Positions 53,533 through 61,669 of a DNA stretch of 64,000 nucleotides are shown here, in pieces. Numbering within the stretch: position 1 is the stretch's first letter; every line of letters starts with the position of its first letter. The stretch covers positions 434,001 through 498,000 of the forward strand of contig CBDHGH010000003.1 of assembly GCA_965263065.1 (NCBI GenBank), read 5' to 3'. The position numbers and the translations under genes were made by a program. A model generated the notes under the pieces. That model did not search any database. It saw nothing but the letters and a program-made list of their open reading frames with translations, and was not told where the DNA came from. The stretch comes from TK10-74A sp965263065 (lineage in GTDB: Bacteria; Chloroflexota; Dehalococcoidia; Bin125).

Positions 53533-54348
53533 ATGGCGGAAGAGCGAGTGACGATCGCGGTGCGCGACGGCGTGGCCGATGTGCGGCTCAATCGCCCCGA
53601 GAAGATGAACGCGATGGACGCGGCCATGTTCAGCGCGATCCGGGAGGCGGCCGACGCCGTGGCGGCGGATGCGTCGATCCGCGCGGTCGTGCTCTCCGGT
53701 GAGGGGCGGGCCTTCTGCGCGGGGCTGGACCTCGCGTCGTTCCAGACGATGGGCGACGCGGGCGAGCGCCCATCCACCAGTGGCAGCCTGCTGGCCCGCG
53801 ACGCGGAATCCCGCGCCAACGCGACGCAGCGGGTCGCGTGGGCCTGGCACGAAGCGCCCATGCCGGTCATCGCGGCGGTGCACGGCGTGGCCTTCGGGGC
53901 GGGGCTGCAACTCGCCCTCGGCGCCGACGTGCGCTTCGTCGCGCCGGACGCGCGGCTGTCGATCATGGAGGGGCGCTGGGGGCTTGTGCCGGACGTGGCG
54001 GGCACCCAGTTGCTGCGGCGGCTGGCGCGGCTCGACATCGTCAAGGAGCTCACCTACACCGCGCGGATCGTGCAGGGGGCCGAGGCGGTGGAACTGGGCC
54101 TGGCGACGCACGTCTCACCGGAGCCCAAGGAAGCCGCGATGGCGCTGGCGCGGGAGATCGCCGGGCAATCGCCGGACGCGGTGCGGGCGGCGAAGCGGCT
54201 GCTCAATCAGTCGGTGGAACTCGACGTGGCCGCGGGACTGGCGCTGGAGGCGTCGACGCAGCGGTCGCTGATCGGTGGCGCCAACCAACTGGAGGCCGTG
54301 CGGGCCAACCTGGAGAAGCGCCCGCCGGTGTACGCGGACCCGGCCTGA
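53533..54348 (+). CDS. Enoyl-CoA hydratase/isomerase family protein
   Basis: This 271-aa crotonase has DVRLNRPEKMNAMDAAMFSAI, EGRAFCAGLDLASFQTMG, AAVHGVAFGAGLQLALGAD and SIMEGRWGLVPDVAGTQLLRR. The two oxyanion loops are intact. Members hydrate or isomerise enoyl-CoA. The Asp cluster VPDV in place of the typical GDXG-like loop points to the isomerase or hydrolase-like end of the family. ATG at 53533 follows GGGAGGATCGCA. Confidence 0.92.
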   Translation: MAEERVTIAVRDGVADVRLNRPEKMNAMDAAMFSAIREAADAVAADASIRAVVLSGEGRAFCAGLDLASFQTMGDAGERPSTSGSLLARDAESRANATQRVAWAWHEAPMPVIAAVHGVAFGAGLQLALGADVRFVAPDARLSIMEGRWGLVPDVAGTQLLRRLARLDIVKELTYTARIVQGAEAVELGLATHVSPEPKEAAMALAREIAGQSPDAVRAAKRLLNQSVELDVAAGLALEASTQRSLIGGANQLEAVRANLEKRPPVYADPA

Positions 54349-54433
54349 CCGGTTAGGTGGCGCGCCCGGCAACGCGCATCAAGTCGAGGGACGGCGCTGC
54401 CATGACCGGGGACGCCGACGACCGCCCGGCCGC

Positions 54434-54550
54434 CTAGCCCTGGCGCTGCTTGTTGCGCGGATTCTTCTTGTTGATCACGTACAAGCGCCCCTTGCGACGG
54501 ACGATCTGGTCGTCCTGCGAGCGCTTCTTGACCGAGGCTTGCACCTTCAT
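54434..54550 (-). CDS. rpmJ: 50S ribosomal protein L36, zinc-free (C-minus) type
   Basis: This 38-aa basic protein opens with MKVQASVKKRSQDDQIVRRK and ends GRLYVINKKNPRNKQRQG, the L36 ending. The four zinc ligands of the usual form are replaced: Ser11, Asp14, Asn27, Asn33. GGAGGG lies 5 nt before the ATG. bL36 is a small protein in the 50S core, and the zinc-free type often substitutes under zinc limitation. It is far from the spc operon and lies between the crotonase and the LLM oxidoreductase. Confidence 0.92.
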   Translation of the reverse strand: MKVQASVKKRSQDDQIVRRKGRLYVINKKNPRNKQRQG

Positions 54551-54644
54551 CGTGGCCCTCCGGCTGGCTGCAAACCCTATCACAGCCCCGACGTCGCATC
54601 TGTCCACCCGGACCGCTCCCCGGCGGAGCGCCCCTCCGCGATGT

Positions 54645-55640
54645 CTAGCGCAGCAGCGACTCCAGGTACGCGCCGACCGTCGCCGTGTCGCCCGGGGGCA
54701 GTTGCACCATCTGCAACTCCGCGCCCAGGGCGGCGCGCTCCTGCAGCTGCTCGCGCACCGACTCGATGGGGCCGATGACCTGGATCTCGCGCACCATCGC
54801 GTCCGTGATCGCGGCGATGGAGCCGGCCTTGTCGCGCTGCGCCCAGGCGTCGCGGGAGGCCTTGACCTCGGCCGCGAAGCCCTCCCGGGCGAGCATCTGC
54901 CAGTAGAACGTGCCCATCCGGTTGACGTAGAAGTGCAGCGGCGCGCGGGCGGCCTGCCACTGGACGTCGTCGTTGCGGCCGTCCGTCACGTACACGCTCG
55001 TGGACGGCGCGATGGTGACGCAGCCGGCCTCGCGGCCGGCCCCGGTCGCGGCGTCGTCCAGTCGCTCACGCAGGCGGGCGAACTGCCCCTTGGGCCAATG
55101 GATGGGGTAGATGCCGTCCGCGATCTCGCCCGTCTGCACGATCGACTTCGGCGTGATCGCGGCGATGTAGACGGGGATCTTGCTGCGCGGCCGCGGGTAG
55201 TCGAGCCGGAAGCCGCCGGCCAGCTTGAAGATCTCGCCCTCGTAGTGCAGCGCCTCGCCGGCGATCAGCAGGTTGAAGATCTCCGTGTACTCGCGCAGGC
55301 GCTGCAGCGGTCGCTCGAAGGGGACGCCGTGGAACTGCTCGATCACCTGCGCACCGGAGGAGCCCAGCCCCATGACCATGCGCCCGCCCGAGATCTGGTC
55401 GAGCAGGCCGATCTCCTGCGCCGTCGCCGCCGGGGAGCGGGAGAAGCAGTTGATGATGGCGGGGCCGAGCTTGATCTTCTCGGTGTTTGCCGCGACGAGC
55501 GTCAGCCAGGGCAGCACCGACGTGCCCCAGGCCTCGCCGCGGCCGGCCAACTCATAGCCCAGGTCCTCGGCGATGCGGACCTTCGCCACCGAGTCCTGCC
55601 AGTCGGGGGAATCCAGTCCCGCGAGTACGCCCAGACGCAT
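54645..55640 (-). CDS. LLM class flavin/F420-dependent oxidoreductase
   Basis: This 331-aa luciferase-like protein opens with MRLGVLAGLDSPDWQDSVAKVRIAEDLGYE. GPAIINCFSRSPAATAQEIGLLDQISGGRMVMGLGSSG is the LLM core, followed by GVPFERPLQRLREYTEIFNLL and IPVYIAAITPKSIVQTGEIADG, a pattern common in F420-dependent methylene-H4MPT reductase-like enzymes. The substrate is unknown. It is the second LLM protein in this window and stands alone. Confidence 0.9.
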   Translation of the reverse strand: MRLGVLAGLDSPDWQDSVAKVRIAEDLGYELAGRGEAWGTSVLPWLTLVAANTEKIKLGPAIINCFSRSPAATAQEIGLLDQISGGRMVMGLGSSGAQVIEQFHGVPFERPLQRLREYTEIFNLLIAGEALHYEGEIFKLAGGFRLDYPRPRSKIPVYIAAITPKSIVQTGEIADGIYPIHWPKGQFARLRERLDDAATGAGREAGCVTIAPSTSVYVTDGRNDDVQWQAARAPLHFYVNRMGTFYWQMLAREGFAAEVKASRDAWAQRDKAGSIAAITDAMVREIQVIGPIESVREQLQERAALGAELQMVQLPPGDTATVGAYLESLLR

Positions 55641-55717
55641 CGTGACCTCCGCTTCGGTTGCCGACGGCGCTCGGCCGGCGCCGTGACGGCGAGGCTATCA
55701 CGGCGTCGCCTTCGGGC

Positions 55718-56755
55718 TCACGCCTTCTCGGCGCGCCACGGGCGCGACAGCGCCCAGTCCTTGATCAGATGGTGGGCGATGGCCAGTGGCGGCGGGATGT
55801 GCAGGCGGGGCGTGCCGGCGGCGGCGGCGGTGTCGGGGTCGTAGCCGGGCTCGAAGAGGCGGCGCGCCTGCTCACGGGTGAACCAGTACGCCTGACCGAT
55901 CTCGTCCCCATCGACCGTGATGTCCGTGGTTTCGGCGCGCGCCCGGCAGCCCAGCATCAGCGAACTGGGGAAGGGCCATGGCTGCGAGTGGTCGTAGCGC
56001 ACGTCGGTGACGCGGACGCCGACCTCCTCCCAGGCCTCGCGTCGCACCGCCGCCTCGACCGTCTCGCCCTGATCGATGAACCCGGCGATGCAGGTGAACA
56101 TCGGCGGCGGCGCGCTGGCGGTCGCGCCCGCGGCGGGGGCGCGGGCGGCCAGCAGGCAGCGGTCGCCGCCGTCGTGGATGAGCGTGATCACGACGGGGTC
56201 GGTGCGGGGGAAGTGCTGCACCTCGCAGCGGGTGCAGACGCGGTGCGCGCCGCCCTGGCGCGACGCGGTGGCCGCGCCGCAGGCCGGGCAGAAGCCGTGC
56301 CGGGCGTGCCAATCGACCAGCGACCGCGCCTGAGCGGCGAGGCCGGAGTCGGCCGGGGGCAGGCTGGCCGCGACGCTGCGCAGGTCGCGGTAGGACACGC
56401 CCGGCGTGAGACCGAGGGCCGCCGCCGGGTCGTCGAGCGCGCTGACGTCCAGGACGAAATGCGGGACGCCGTCGCGCAGGCCCAGCAGCACGGGATCGGG
56501 CATCGGATCGGCCGGGAGCGCCGCGATCGCCGGGGGCGGCAGCCAGATCAACTCCGGCCCCGACTCGGCCCGCCACGCAGCGTCGTGGCCGACGGGGAAG
56601 CGCAGGCGCCAGATCGGCAGGATGCGGCGCGCCGGGTCGTCGTACTGGGCCTGCAGCCAGGCGGGGTCCTTGCGCTCGTTGGCGGCCCGATCGAGCGGGT
56701 TGCCCGCGAAGACGTTGTGGTCGGCCGCGGCGGTCGAGAGCGGTGGTCGGGTCAT
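55718..56755 (-). CDS. nudC: NAD+ diphosphatase (NudC type Nudix hydrolase)
   Basis: This 345-aa Nudix hydrolase has an N-terminal domain, a zinc ribbon (FCPACG...RVCTRC at ~180-200), the Nudix box GFIDQGETVEAAVRREAWEEVG, and the NudC-specific SQPWPFPSSLMLG that follows it. NudC hydrolyses NAD(H) and removes NAD caps from RNA. It has all four zinc cysteines (CPAC, CTRC) and the length is slightly longer than in E. coli. It diverges from the CoA-transferase gene across 120 nt. Confidence 0.94.
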   Translation of the reverse strand: MTRPPLSTAAADHNVFAGNPLDRAANERKDPAWLQAQYDDPARRILPIWRLRFPVGHDAAWRAESGPELIWLPPPAIAALPADPMPDPVLLGLRDGVPHFVLDVSALDDPAAALGLTPGVSYRDLRSVAASLPPADSGLAAQARSLVDWHARHGFCPACGAATASRQGGAHRVCTRCEVQHFPRTDPVVITLIHDGGDRCLLAARAPAAGATASAPPPMFTCIAGFIDQGETVEAAVRREAWEEVGVRVTDVRYDHSQPWPFPSSLMLGCRARAETTDITVDGDEIGQAYWFTREQARRLFEPGYDPDTAAAAGTPRLHIPPPLAIAHHLIKDWALSRPWRAEKA

Positions 56756-56875
56756 AGGGGGCTGAGTGTAGCCGGGGCGGGGGTCGCCGGCCGGTGGGGA
56801 GCGCGATGCGCGAGGGCTGGGTAGACTTCGACCCGATTACTGGCCGCCGGGGGTGGCCGGTGGGGGAGGGCTGCG

Positions 56876-58078
56876 ATGACGGCGCCGCTGGCAGGAATCC
56901 GTGTGGTGGAAGCCGCGAGCTGGCTGGCGGCGCCGAGCGCCGCGGCGATGCTGCGCGACCTGGGCGCCGACGTGATCAAGGTCGAACCACCCGAGGGCGA
57001 CGCGTGGCGGCACAACGTGCCGATGCTGGACGTGGATCACAACTACCCATTCGAGTTGGACAATCGGGGCAAGCGCTCGATTGTGCTGGCGCTGGACAAG
57101 CCAGGCGCACCCGCGCTGCTGCGCCGCCTCGTCGCCACGGCGGACATCTTCATCACGAACTTGGTGCAGCCCCGCCGGGAGCGGTTCGGGCTGACCGTGC
57201 CGGAGTTGCGGGCCGCGGATCCGGGCCTCATCTACGTATCGTTTTCCGGCTATGGATCGTCGGGGCCCGACGCCGGCCGGGCCGGTTTCGACTACACGGC
57301 CTTCTGGGCCCGCTCCGGCATCTGGGCGCTCATGGGCGACGTCTCCGGTCCGCCGGCGATGCCGCGCGCGGGTCAGGGGGACCATACGACGGCGTTGAAC
57401 TTGCTGGCCGCCACGCTGGTCGCGCTGCGGCTTCGGGAGCAGACCGGCGAGGGCCAGACCGTGGAGGTGACGCTCCAGCGCACCGGCGTCTGGACGATCG
57501 GCGCGGACGTGTCGCGGTCGCTGGTGACGCAGCAGCAGCCCGATCGCTTCGACTTTCTCCACGCGCCGAATCCGATCACCAACGACTACGAGACGCGCGA
57601 TGGCCGCTGGCTCATGCTGATCATGCCGGCGGCGGACATGTACTGGATGCGGTTCTGCCGCCTGATCGGGCGCGAGGAGTGGATCGCGGACCCGCGCTAC
57701 GCCGACACCCTCCGGCGCCGGGAGCACGGTCCGACGCTGACGCCGCAAGTTCGCGAGATCTTCCTTGAGGCGGACCTGGCGGCGTGGGCGGAGCGGCTCG
57801 ACGCGGCGGGGCTGATCTGGGGTCCCGGCGTGGAGTTGCCCGAGGTGATGGCGGACCCCCAGCTGCGCGTGATGGGCGCCTTCGAGACCGTCCACCATCC
57901 CGACCCCGCCGTGGGCGACTTCGAGACGCTGGCGACGCCTTTCACCGTCGAGGGCGCCGATATCGCCGTGCGGGGCCCGGCGCCGGAAGTCGGCCAGCAC
58001 ACGCAGGAGGTCCTGGAGGAGTTGGGCGTCGATGTGGAGGAGATGGCGGACCTCGCCGCCGGGGGCGTCTTCGGCTGA
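56876..58078 (+). CDS. Family III CoA-transferase (CaiB/BaiF)
   Basis: This 400-aa single-domain enzyme has PLAGIRVVEAASWLAAPSAAAMLRDLGADVIKVEPPEGD at the start, GLIYVSFSGYGSSGPDAGRAGFD, and the catalytic-type Asp169 (QGDHTT), the position of Asp169 in formyl-CoA transferase. TGEGQTVEVTL follows. It moves CoA between acyl-CoA and a carboxylate. GGGAGGG lies shortly before ATG 56876. It is followed at 58122 by a convergent enoyl-CoA hydratase, suggesting a role in carboxylate degradation. Confidence 0.93.
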   Translation: MTAPLAGIRVVEAASWLAAPSAAAMLRDLGADVIKVEPPEGDAWRHNVPMLDVDHNYPFELDNRGKRSIVLALDKPGAPALLRRLVATADIFITNLVQPRRERFGLTVPELRAADPGLIYVSFSGYGSSGPDAGRAGFDYTAFWARSGIWALMGDVSGPPAMPRAGQGDHTTALNLLAATLVALRLREQTGEGQTVEVTLQRTGVWTIGADVSRSLVTQQQPDRFDFLHAPNPITNDYETRDGRWLMLIMPAADMYWMRFCRLIGREEWIADPRYADTLRRREHGPTLTPQVREIFLEADLAAWAERLDAAGLIWGPGVELPEVMADPQLRVMGAFETVHHPDPAVGDFETLATPFTVEGADIAVRGPAPEVGQHTQEVLEELGVDVEEMADLAAGGVFG

Positions 58079-58121
58079 TCAGCGTCGTGGTGGTGTGCGG
58101 GGTCGCTTCGGCGCTCGCGCG

Positions 58122-58877
58122 CTACTGGTTGAAGCGCGGCTCCCGCTTCGCGAGGAAGGCGCTGACGGCTTCCTCATGGTCGGGGCCCCGTCTCGCTTCG
58201 ACGATCGCGGCCGTCTCGCGCTCGATGGCCGTGTCCCAGGGCAGGTGGCGGTGGTCCTGGAGCGCCCGCTCGATCAGCATGGCGACGTGCGTCGGGCCGT
58301 CGGCGATCTCGGCGGCGAGCGCGATGGCGGCGGGCAGGAGTTCGTCGGGCGGGTAGAGGCGGTTGACGAGGCCCATCGCCAGGGCCTCGTCGGCGCTGAC
58401 CCAGCGGCCCGTGAGGCACAGTTCGTTGGCCCAGCCCAGACCCACGATCGCCGGCAGCAGCGTGGTGGAGGCTCCCTCCGGCACGAGGCCCACGCGCACG
58501 AAGCGCATCGACATGCGCGCGCTCGTGGAGGCGATGCGCACCGCGCAGGGCAGCGTGACGCTGAGCCCCATGCCGACGGCGAATCCGTTGAAGGCGACGA
58601 CGATGGGCTTCGTGCGCCGCACCGCCTCGACCCACCTCAGCGGGACGGTGTCGTCGTCGCCCTGGGCGAGTTCGGCGAAGTCGGCGCCGGCGCAGAAGGC
58701 GCGCCCGGCGCCGGTGAGCACGATGGCGCCGATGCCCGGGTCGTCCGCCCAGGCGTCGAGGCAGGCGATCGTCTCCTCGGTCATGGCGGCGTTCCAGGCG
58801 TTGAGCTTCTCGGGGCGGTTGAGCGTCAGGATGCCCACGCGACCCTGGCTGTCGGCGCGGATGGCTTCGTACTGCAT
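58122..58877 (-). CDS. Enoyl-CoA hydratase/isomerase family protein
   Basis: This 251-aa crotonase has VGILTLNRPEKLNAWNAAMTEETI, TGAGRAFCAGADFAELAQGD, VAFNGFAVGMGLSVTLPCA, and MRFVRVGLVPEGASTTLLPAIVG. It hydrates or isomerises enoyl-CoA, as a third paralogue in the window. The Glu of LVPEGAS is near the catalytic loop. ATG at 58877 lacks a strong ribosome site but marks a good domain start. Confidence 0.92.
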   Translation of the reverse strand: MQYEAIRADSQGRVGILTLNRPEKLNAWNAAMTEETIACLDAWADDPGIGAIVLTGAGRAFCAGADFAELAQGDDDTVPLRWVEAVRRTKPIVVAFNGFAVGMGLSVTLPCAVRIASTSARMSMRFVRVGLVPEGASTTLLPAIVGLGWANELCLTGRWVSADEALAMGLVNRLYPPDELLPAAIALAAEIADGPTHVAMLIERALQDHRHLPWDTAIERETAAIVEARRGPDHEEAVSAFLAKREPRFNQ

Positions 58878-58940
58878 GGGGCCTCCGGAGGGCGAGCGTA
58901 GCGGGCTGCGCGGAGCCTCGCGTGCGGCGAGCGGGGGCCG

Positions 58941-59909
58941 CTAGTCCACGTGGATGACGGCCTTGCCGGCGATCTCGCGGTTCCACAGCGCGTGCACCGT
59001 GCGGACGAAGTCGGACCAAGGGGCCTCGTGCTCGATGGGCGCGACGAGCGTGCCCCGGCGCACGAGCTCCACCAGCCGGGCGAGGCCCGGCGCAGCGGGC
59101 CAGCGGTGCAGCTCGTGGAAGAGGATGAAGCCGTACAGCCGCGCCCCGCCCATCGCGTAGACCGGCGAGATGTCGAAGGTCGTGTCTTGCCCGGAGGAGT
59201 TGCCGTAGTTCACGCAGATTCCCTCCGGGCCCAGCAGCGCCAACGCCTGGGCCAGCGACCTACCGCCGACCGACTCCAGGATGACGTCGTAGGGACCGAA
59301 GGCGGACGCGTCCCGGAGGTCTTCCCCGACGATGACCTCGTGCGCGCCGGCCTCCCGGACGATGGCCTCGCGCTCGGGGCGGCGGACGGAGGCGACAACG
59401 CGCGCGCCGCCCTGCCGGGCCATCTGCACCGCCAGGTGTCCGACGCCGCCCGATGCGCCATCGACGAGGACGTTGCGTCCCAGCAGGTGGCCGCTGATGT
59501 CCAGGGCGTAGAGGGCCGTGAGCCCGGCGACCGGCAGCGTGGCGGCCTGCGCGAAGCTGACGTCGTCGGGCAACGGGGCGATGGCGTGGGTGGGGACCGC
59601 GAGCCGCCGCGCCCAGGCCCCAGAGGGCAGGAAGCCGACGACGCGGCTGCCCTGCGGCGGCCCCGATCCGTCGGCGGCGGCCTGCGCGACGACGCCGGCC
59701 AGGTCCCAGCCCGGACGATGACCGTGGCGCGCGCCGGTCAGGGCGTTGCGCACCTCGCCCAAGTTCAGCGACGTGGCGCGCACGTCGATCAGGGCTTCGC
59801 CGGGCGTCGGCTGCGGCGCGGCGACGGCCTGAATGCTGAGTCGCGCATCCACGCCGGTGTCCACGACGATGGCTTCGTTGCTGGTCTGACCGGGGCCGAT
59901 ATCGGGCAT
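58941..59909 (-). CDS. Zinc-free MDR (quinone oxidoreductase-like) dehydrogenase
   Basis: This 322-aa medium-chain reductase has PTPGEALIDVRATSLNLGEVRN, GWDLAGVVAQA, VPTHAIAPLPDDVSFAQAATLPVAGLTALYAL, and the NADPH motif LVDGASGGVGHLAVQMARQGGARV. Catalytic and structural zinc cysteines are absent, as in quinone oxidoreductases and enoyl reductases. It reduces alpha,beta-unsaturated carbonyls or quinones. ATG 59909 has GGAGG 6 nt upstream; a further upstream ATG adds seven residues only. It is on the same strand as, and 63 nt upstream of, the enoyl-CoA hydratase. Confidence 0.9.
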   Translation of the reverse strand: MPDIGPGQTSNEAIVVDTGVDARLSIQAVAAPQPTPGEALIDVRATSLNLGEVRNALTGARHGHRPGWDLAGVVAQAAADGSGPPQGSRVVGFLPSGAWARRLAVPTHAIAPLPDDVSFAQAATLPVAGLTALYALDISGHLLGRNVLVDGASGGVGHLAVQMARQGGARVVASVRRPEREAIVREAGAHEVIVGEDLRDASAFGPYDVILESVGGRSLAQALALLGPEGICVNYGNSSGQDTTFDISPVYAMGGARLYGFILFHELHRWPAAPGLARLVELVRRGTLVAPIEHEAPWSDFVRTVHALWNREIAGKAVIHVD

Positions 59910-60109
59910 GGGAAACCTCCGCGAGTGCACTTTGAGCTACAGCTTGATGGCCGCAGGATAGCGAGTGACGCCGGCTGGGCGTGGCTTGCCGTCGCCGCGG
60001 GTTGCCTCGGCGCTTGACGAGCGGCCCCGGAATCCAGAGCATGGTCGCGGCGGGCCGTCGCCGGAGGGCCCAGCGGACATGACCAGTGGACATGATCGGA
60101 GAGGGATTC

Positions 60110-60643
60110 ATGAGTGATGAGATGACCTTGGGCGCCGAACTCGCGCAGTTGACGTCCGACGTGCTGGAGCAGTCGGCGGCGGCGATTGACGATCTCAGCC
60201 TGGAGCAGTTGCACTACCGGGCGGGCGACGATTGCAACTCGATCGCCTTCGACGCCTGGCACGTCGCGCGCACGGCCGACAACCTGATCCACTTCGCCTT
60301 CGCGCGCGAGATGCCCGTCTGGTTGCAGCAGGGGCTGAACGAGGCCTGGAGTCTGCCCAAGGCCGACCAGGGCACGCTCATGTCGCCCGAGGACGCGCAT
60401 GCGCTGCGCTTCCCGGAGGCGGACAAGCTGGCCAAGTACTGCCGCGACGTGAAGGACGTCGTCGTGCCCAAGATCGCCGCCATGAGCGATGAGTACCTGG
60501 CCGGCACGATCTTCATCAAGCCGCAGGGCGAGATGCGGCGCGGGCGGATCATCGGGCAGGTGATCGTCATGCACGGGTCGGGGCACAACGGGATGATCAA
60601 CACGCAGCGCACCGTGCTCGGGATCGGCGGCATCGGGATCTAG
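60110..60643 (+). CDS. DinB-like four-helix bundle protein
   Basis: This 177-aa protein of the DinB/YfiT (mycothiol/bacillithiol transferase-like) fold has NSIAFDAWHVARTADNLIHFAFAR near residue 50 and IIGQVIVMHGSGHNGMINTQR near the end, carrying the histidines that usually form a metal site. The substrate is unknown; members include thiol-S-transferases and damage-inducible proteins. ATG at 60110 follows GGAGAGGG. Confidence 0.8.
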   Translation: MSDEMTLGAELAQLTSDVLEQSAAAIDDLSLEQLHYRAGDDCNSIAFDAWHVARTADNLIHFAFAREMPVWLQQGLNEAWSLPKADQGTLMSPEDAHALRFPEADKLAKYCRDVKDVVVPKIAAMSDEYLAGTIFIKPQGEMRRGRIIGQVIVMHGSGHNGMINTQRTVLGIGGIGI

Positions 60644-60675
60644 CGGCGCGACACCGGCCCGCGAGCGCGACCGCG

Positions 60676-61527
60676 ATGACGAACCCCCCGATCACCACCC
60701 TGCTCGACGACCTCGTGTTCCCAGAGGGACCGCGCTGGCGCGACGGGCGTCTGTGGTTCTCCGACATGCACGCGCAGGAGGTCGTGGCGGTCACGCCCGG
60801 CGGCGAGCGCGAGGTCGTCGCGCGGGCGCCCAACAACCCCTCCGGCCTGGGCTGGCTGCCCGACGGCCGCATGCTGATCGTCTCGATGGAGGACCGCCGC
60901 TTGCTGCGCCAGGAGGCCGACGGCTCGCTCGTGGAGCACGCCGACCTCTCGGCGCTGGCCACCGGCCGCTGCAACGACATGATCGTCGACGCCTCGGGCC
61001 GGGCCTACGTGGGGCACTTCGGCTTCGACCTGCACGCGCGGGCCGAGTTCTCGGAGGCGTCGCTGCTGGCCGTCACGCCGGACGGCCAAGTGACGCTGGC
61101 GGCCCCGGCGCTGCGCTTCCCCAACGGCGCCGTAATCACCCCCGACGGCGGCACGTTGGTGGTCGCGGAGACGTTCGGCAGGCGGCTGACCGCGTTCGAT
61201 ATCGGGGACGATGGGGCGCTGAGCAATCGGCGGGTCTGGGCGGAGTTGGGCGTGCCCCCCGACGGCATCTGCCTCGACGCCGAGGGCTGCATCTGGGTCG
61301 CCGTGCCGCGGCCGGGCGGCTTCCTGCGGGTCGCCGAGGGCGGCGACGTGCGGGCGCGCGTCGATCTGGAGGGGTGGGGCGGCTACGCGTGCATGCTGGG
61401 CGGCGACGAGGGTCGCACGCTCTTCCTGCTCGAAGCGCTGACCGCGACCCCTGAAGAGATGTCCGGCCGGGGCAACGGGCGCATCCGCACGATGGAGGTC
61501 GATGCGCCCCGGGCGGGGCTTCCCTAG
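60676..61527 (+). CDS. SMP-30/gluconolactonase-like protein
   Basis: This 283-aa beta-propeller protein has LVFPEGPRWRDGRLWFSDMHAQEVVAV, NNPSGLGWLPDGRMLIVSME, CNDMIVDASGRAYVGHFGFD, PNGAVITPDGGTLVVAETFGRRL and PDGICLDAEGCIWVA. Glu, Asn and Asp in these loops form the metal site. It hydrolyses sugar lactones or related esters. The ATG at 60676 follows the stop of the DinB-like gene by 33 nt, so the two may form one transcript. Confidence 0.9.
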   Translation: MTNPPITTLLDDLVFPEGPRWRDGRLWFSDMHAQEVVAVTPGGEREVVARAPNNPSGLGWLPDGRMLIVSMEDRRLLRQEADGSLVEHADLSALATGRCNDMIVDASGRAYVGHFGFDLHARAEFSEASLLAVTPDGQVTLAAPALRFPNGAVITPDGGTLVVAETFGRRLTAFDIGDDGALSNRRVWAELGVPPDGICLDAEGCIWVAVPRPGGFLRVAEGGDVRARVDLEGWGGYACMLGGDEGRTLFLLEALTATPEEMSGRGNGRIRTMEVDAPRAGLP

Positions 61528-61669
61528 TCCGCGGCGACGCCTCCCGTGCCCCGCCGGATTCGCCGGGGCATGACAGGACATGGGCCGCAGTGCCAGAATG
61601 CCGACACGTCCCCCGTGCCAGGGGACGCGCGCTCCACGATCGCAGGCAAGAACATCGGAGGATGGGTGT

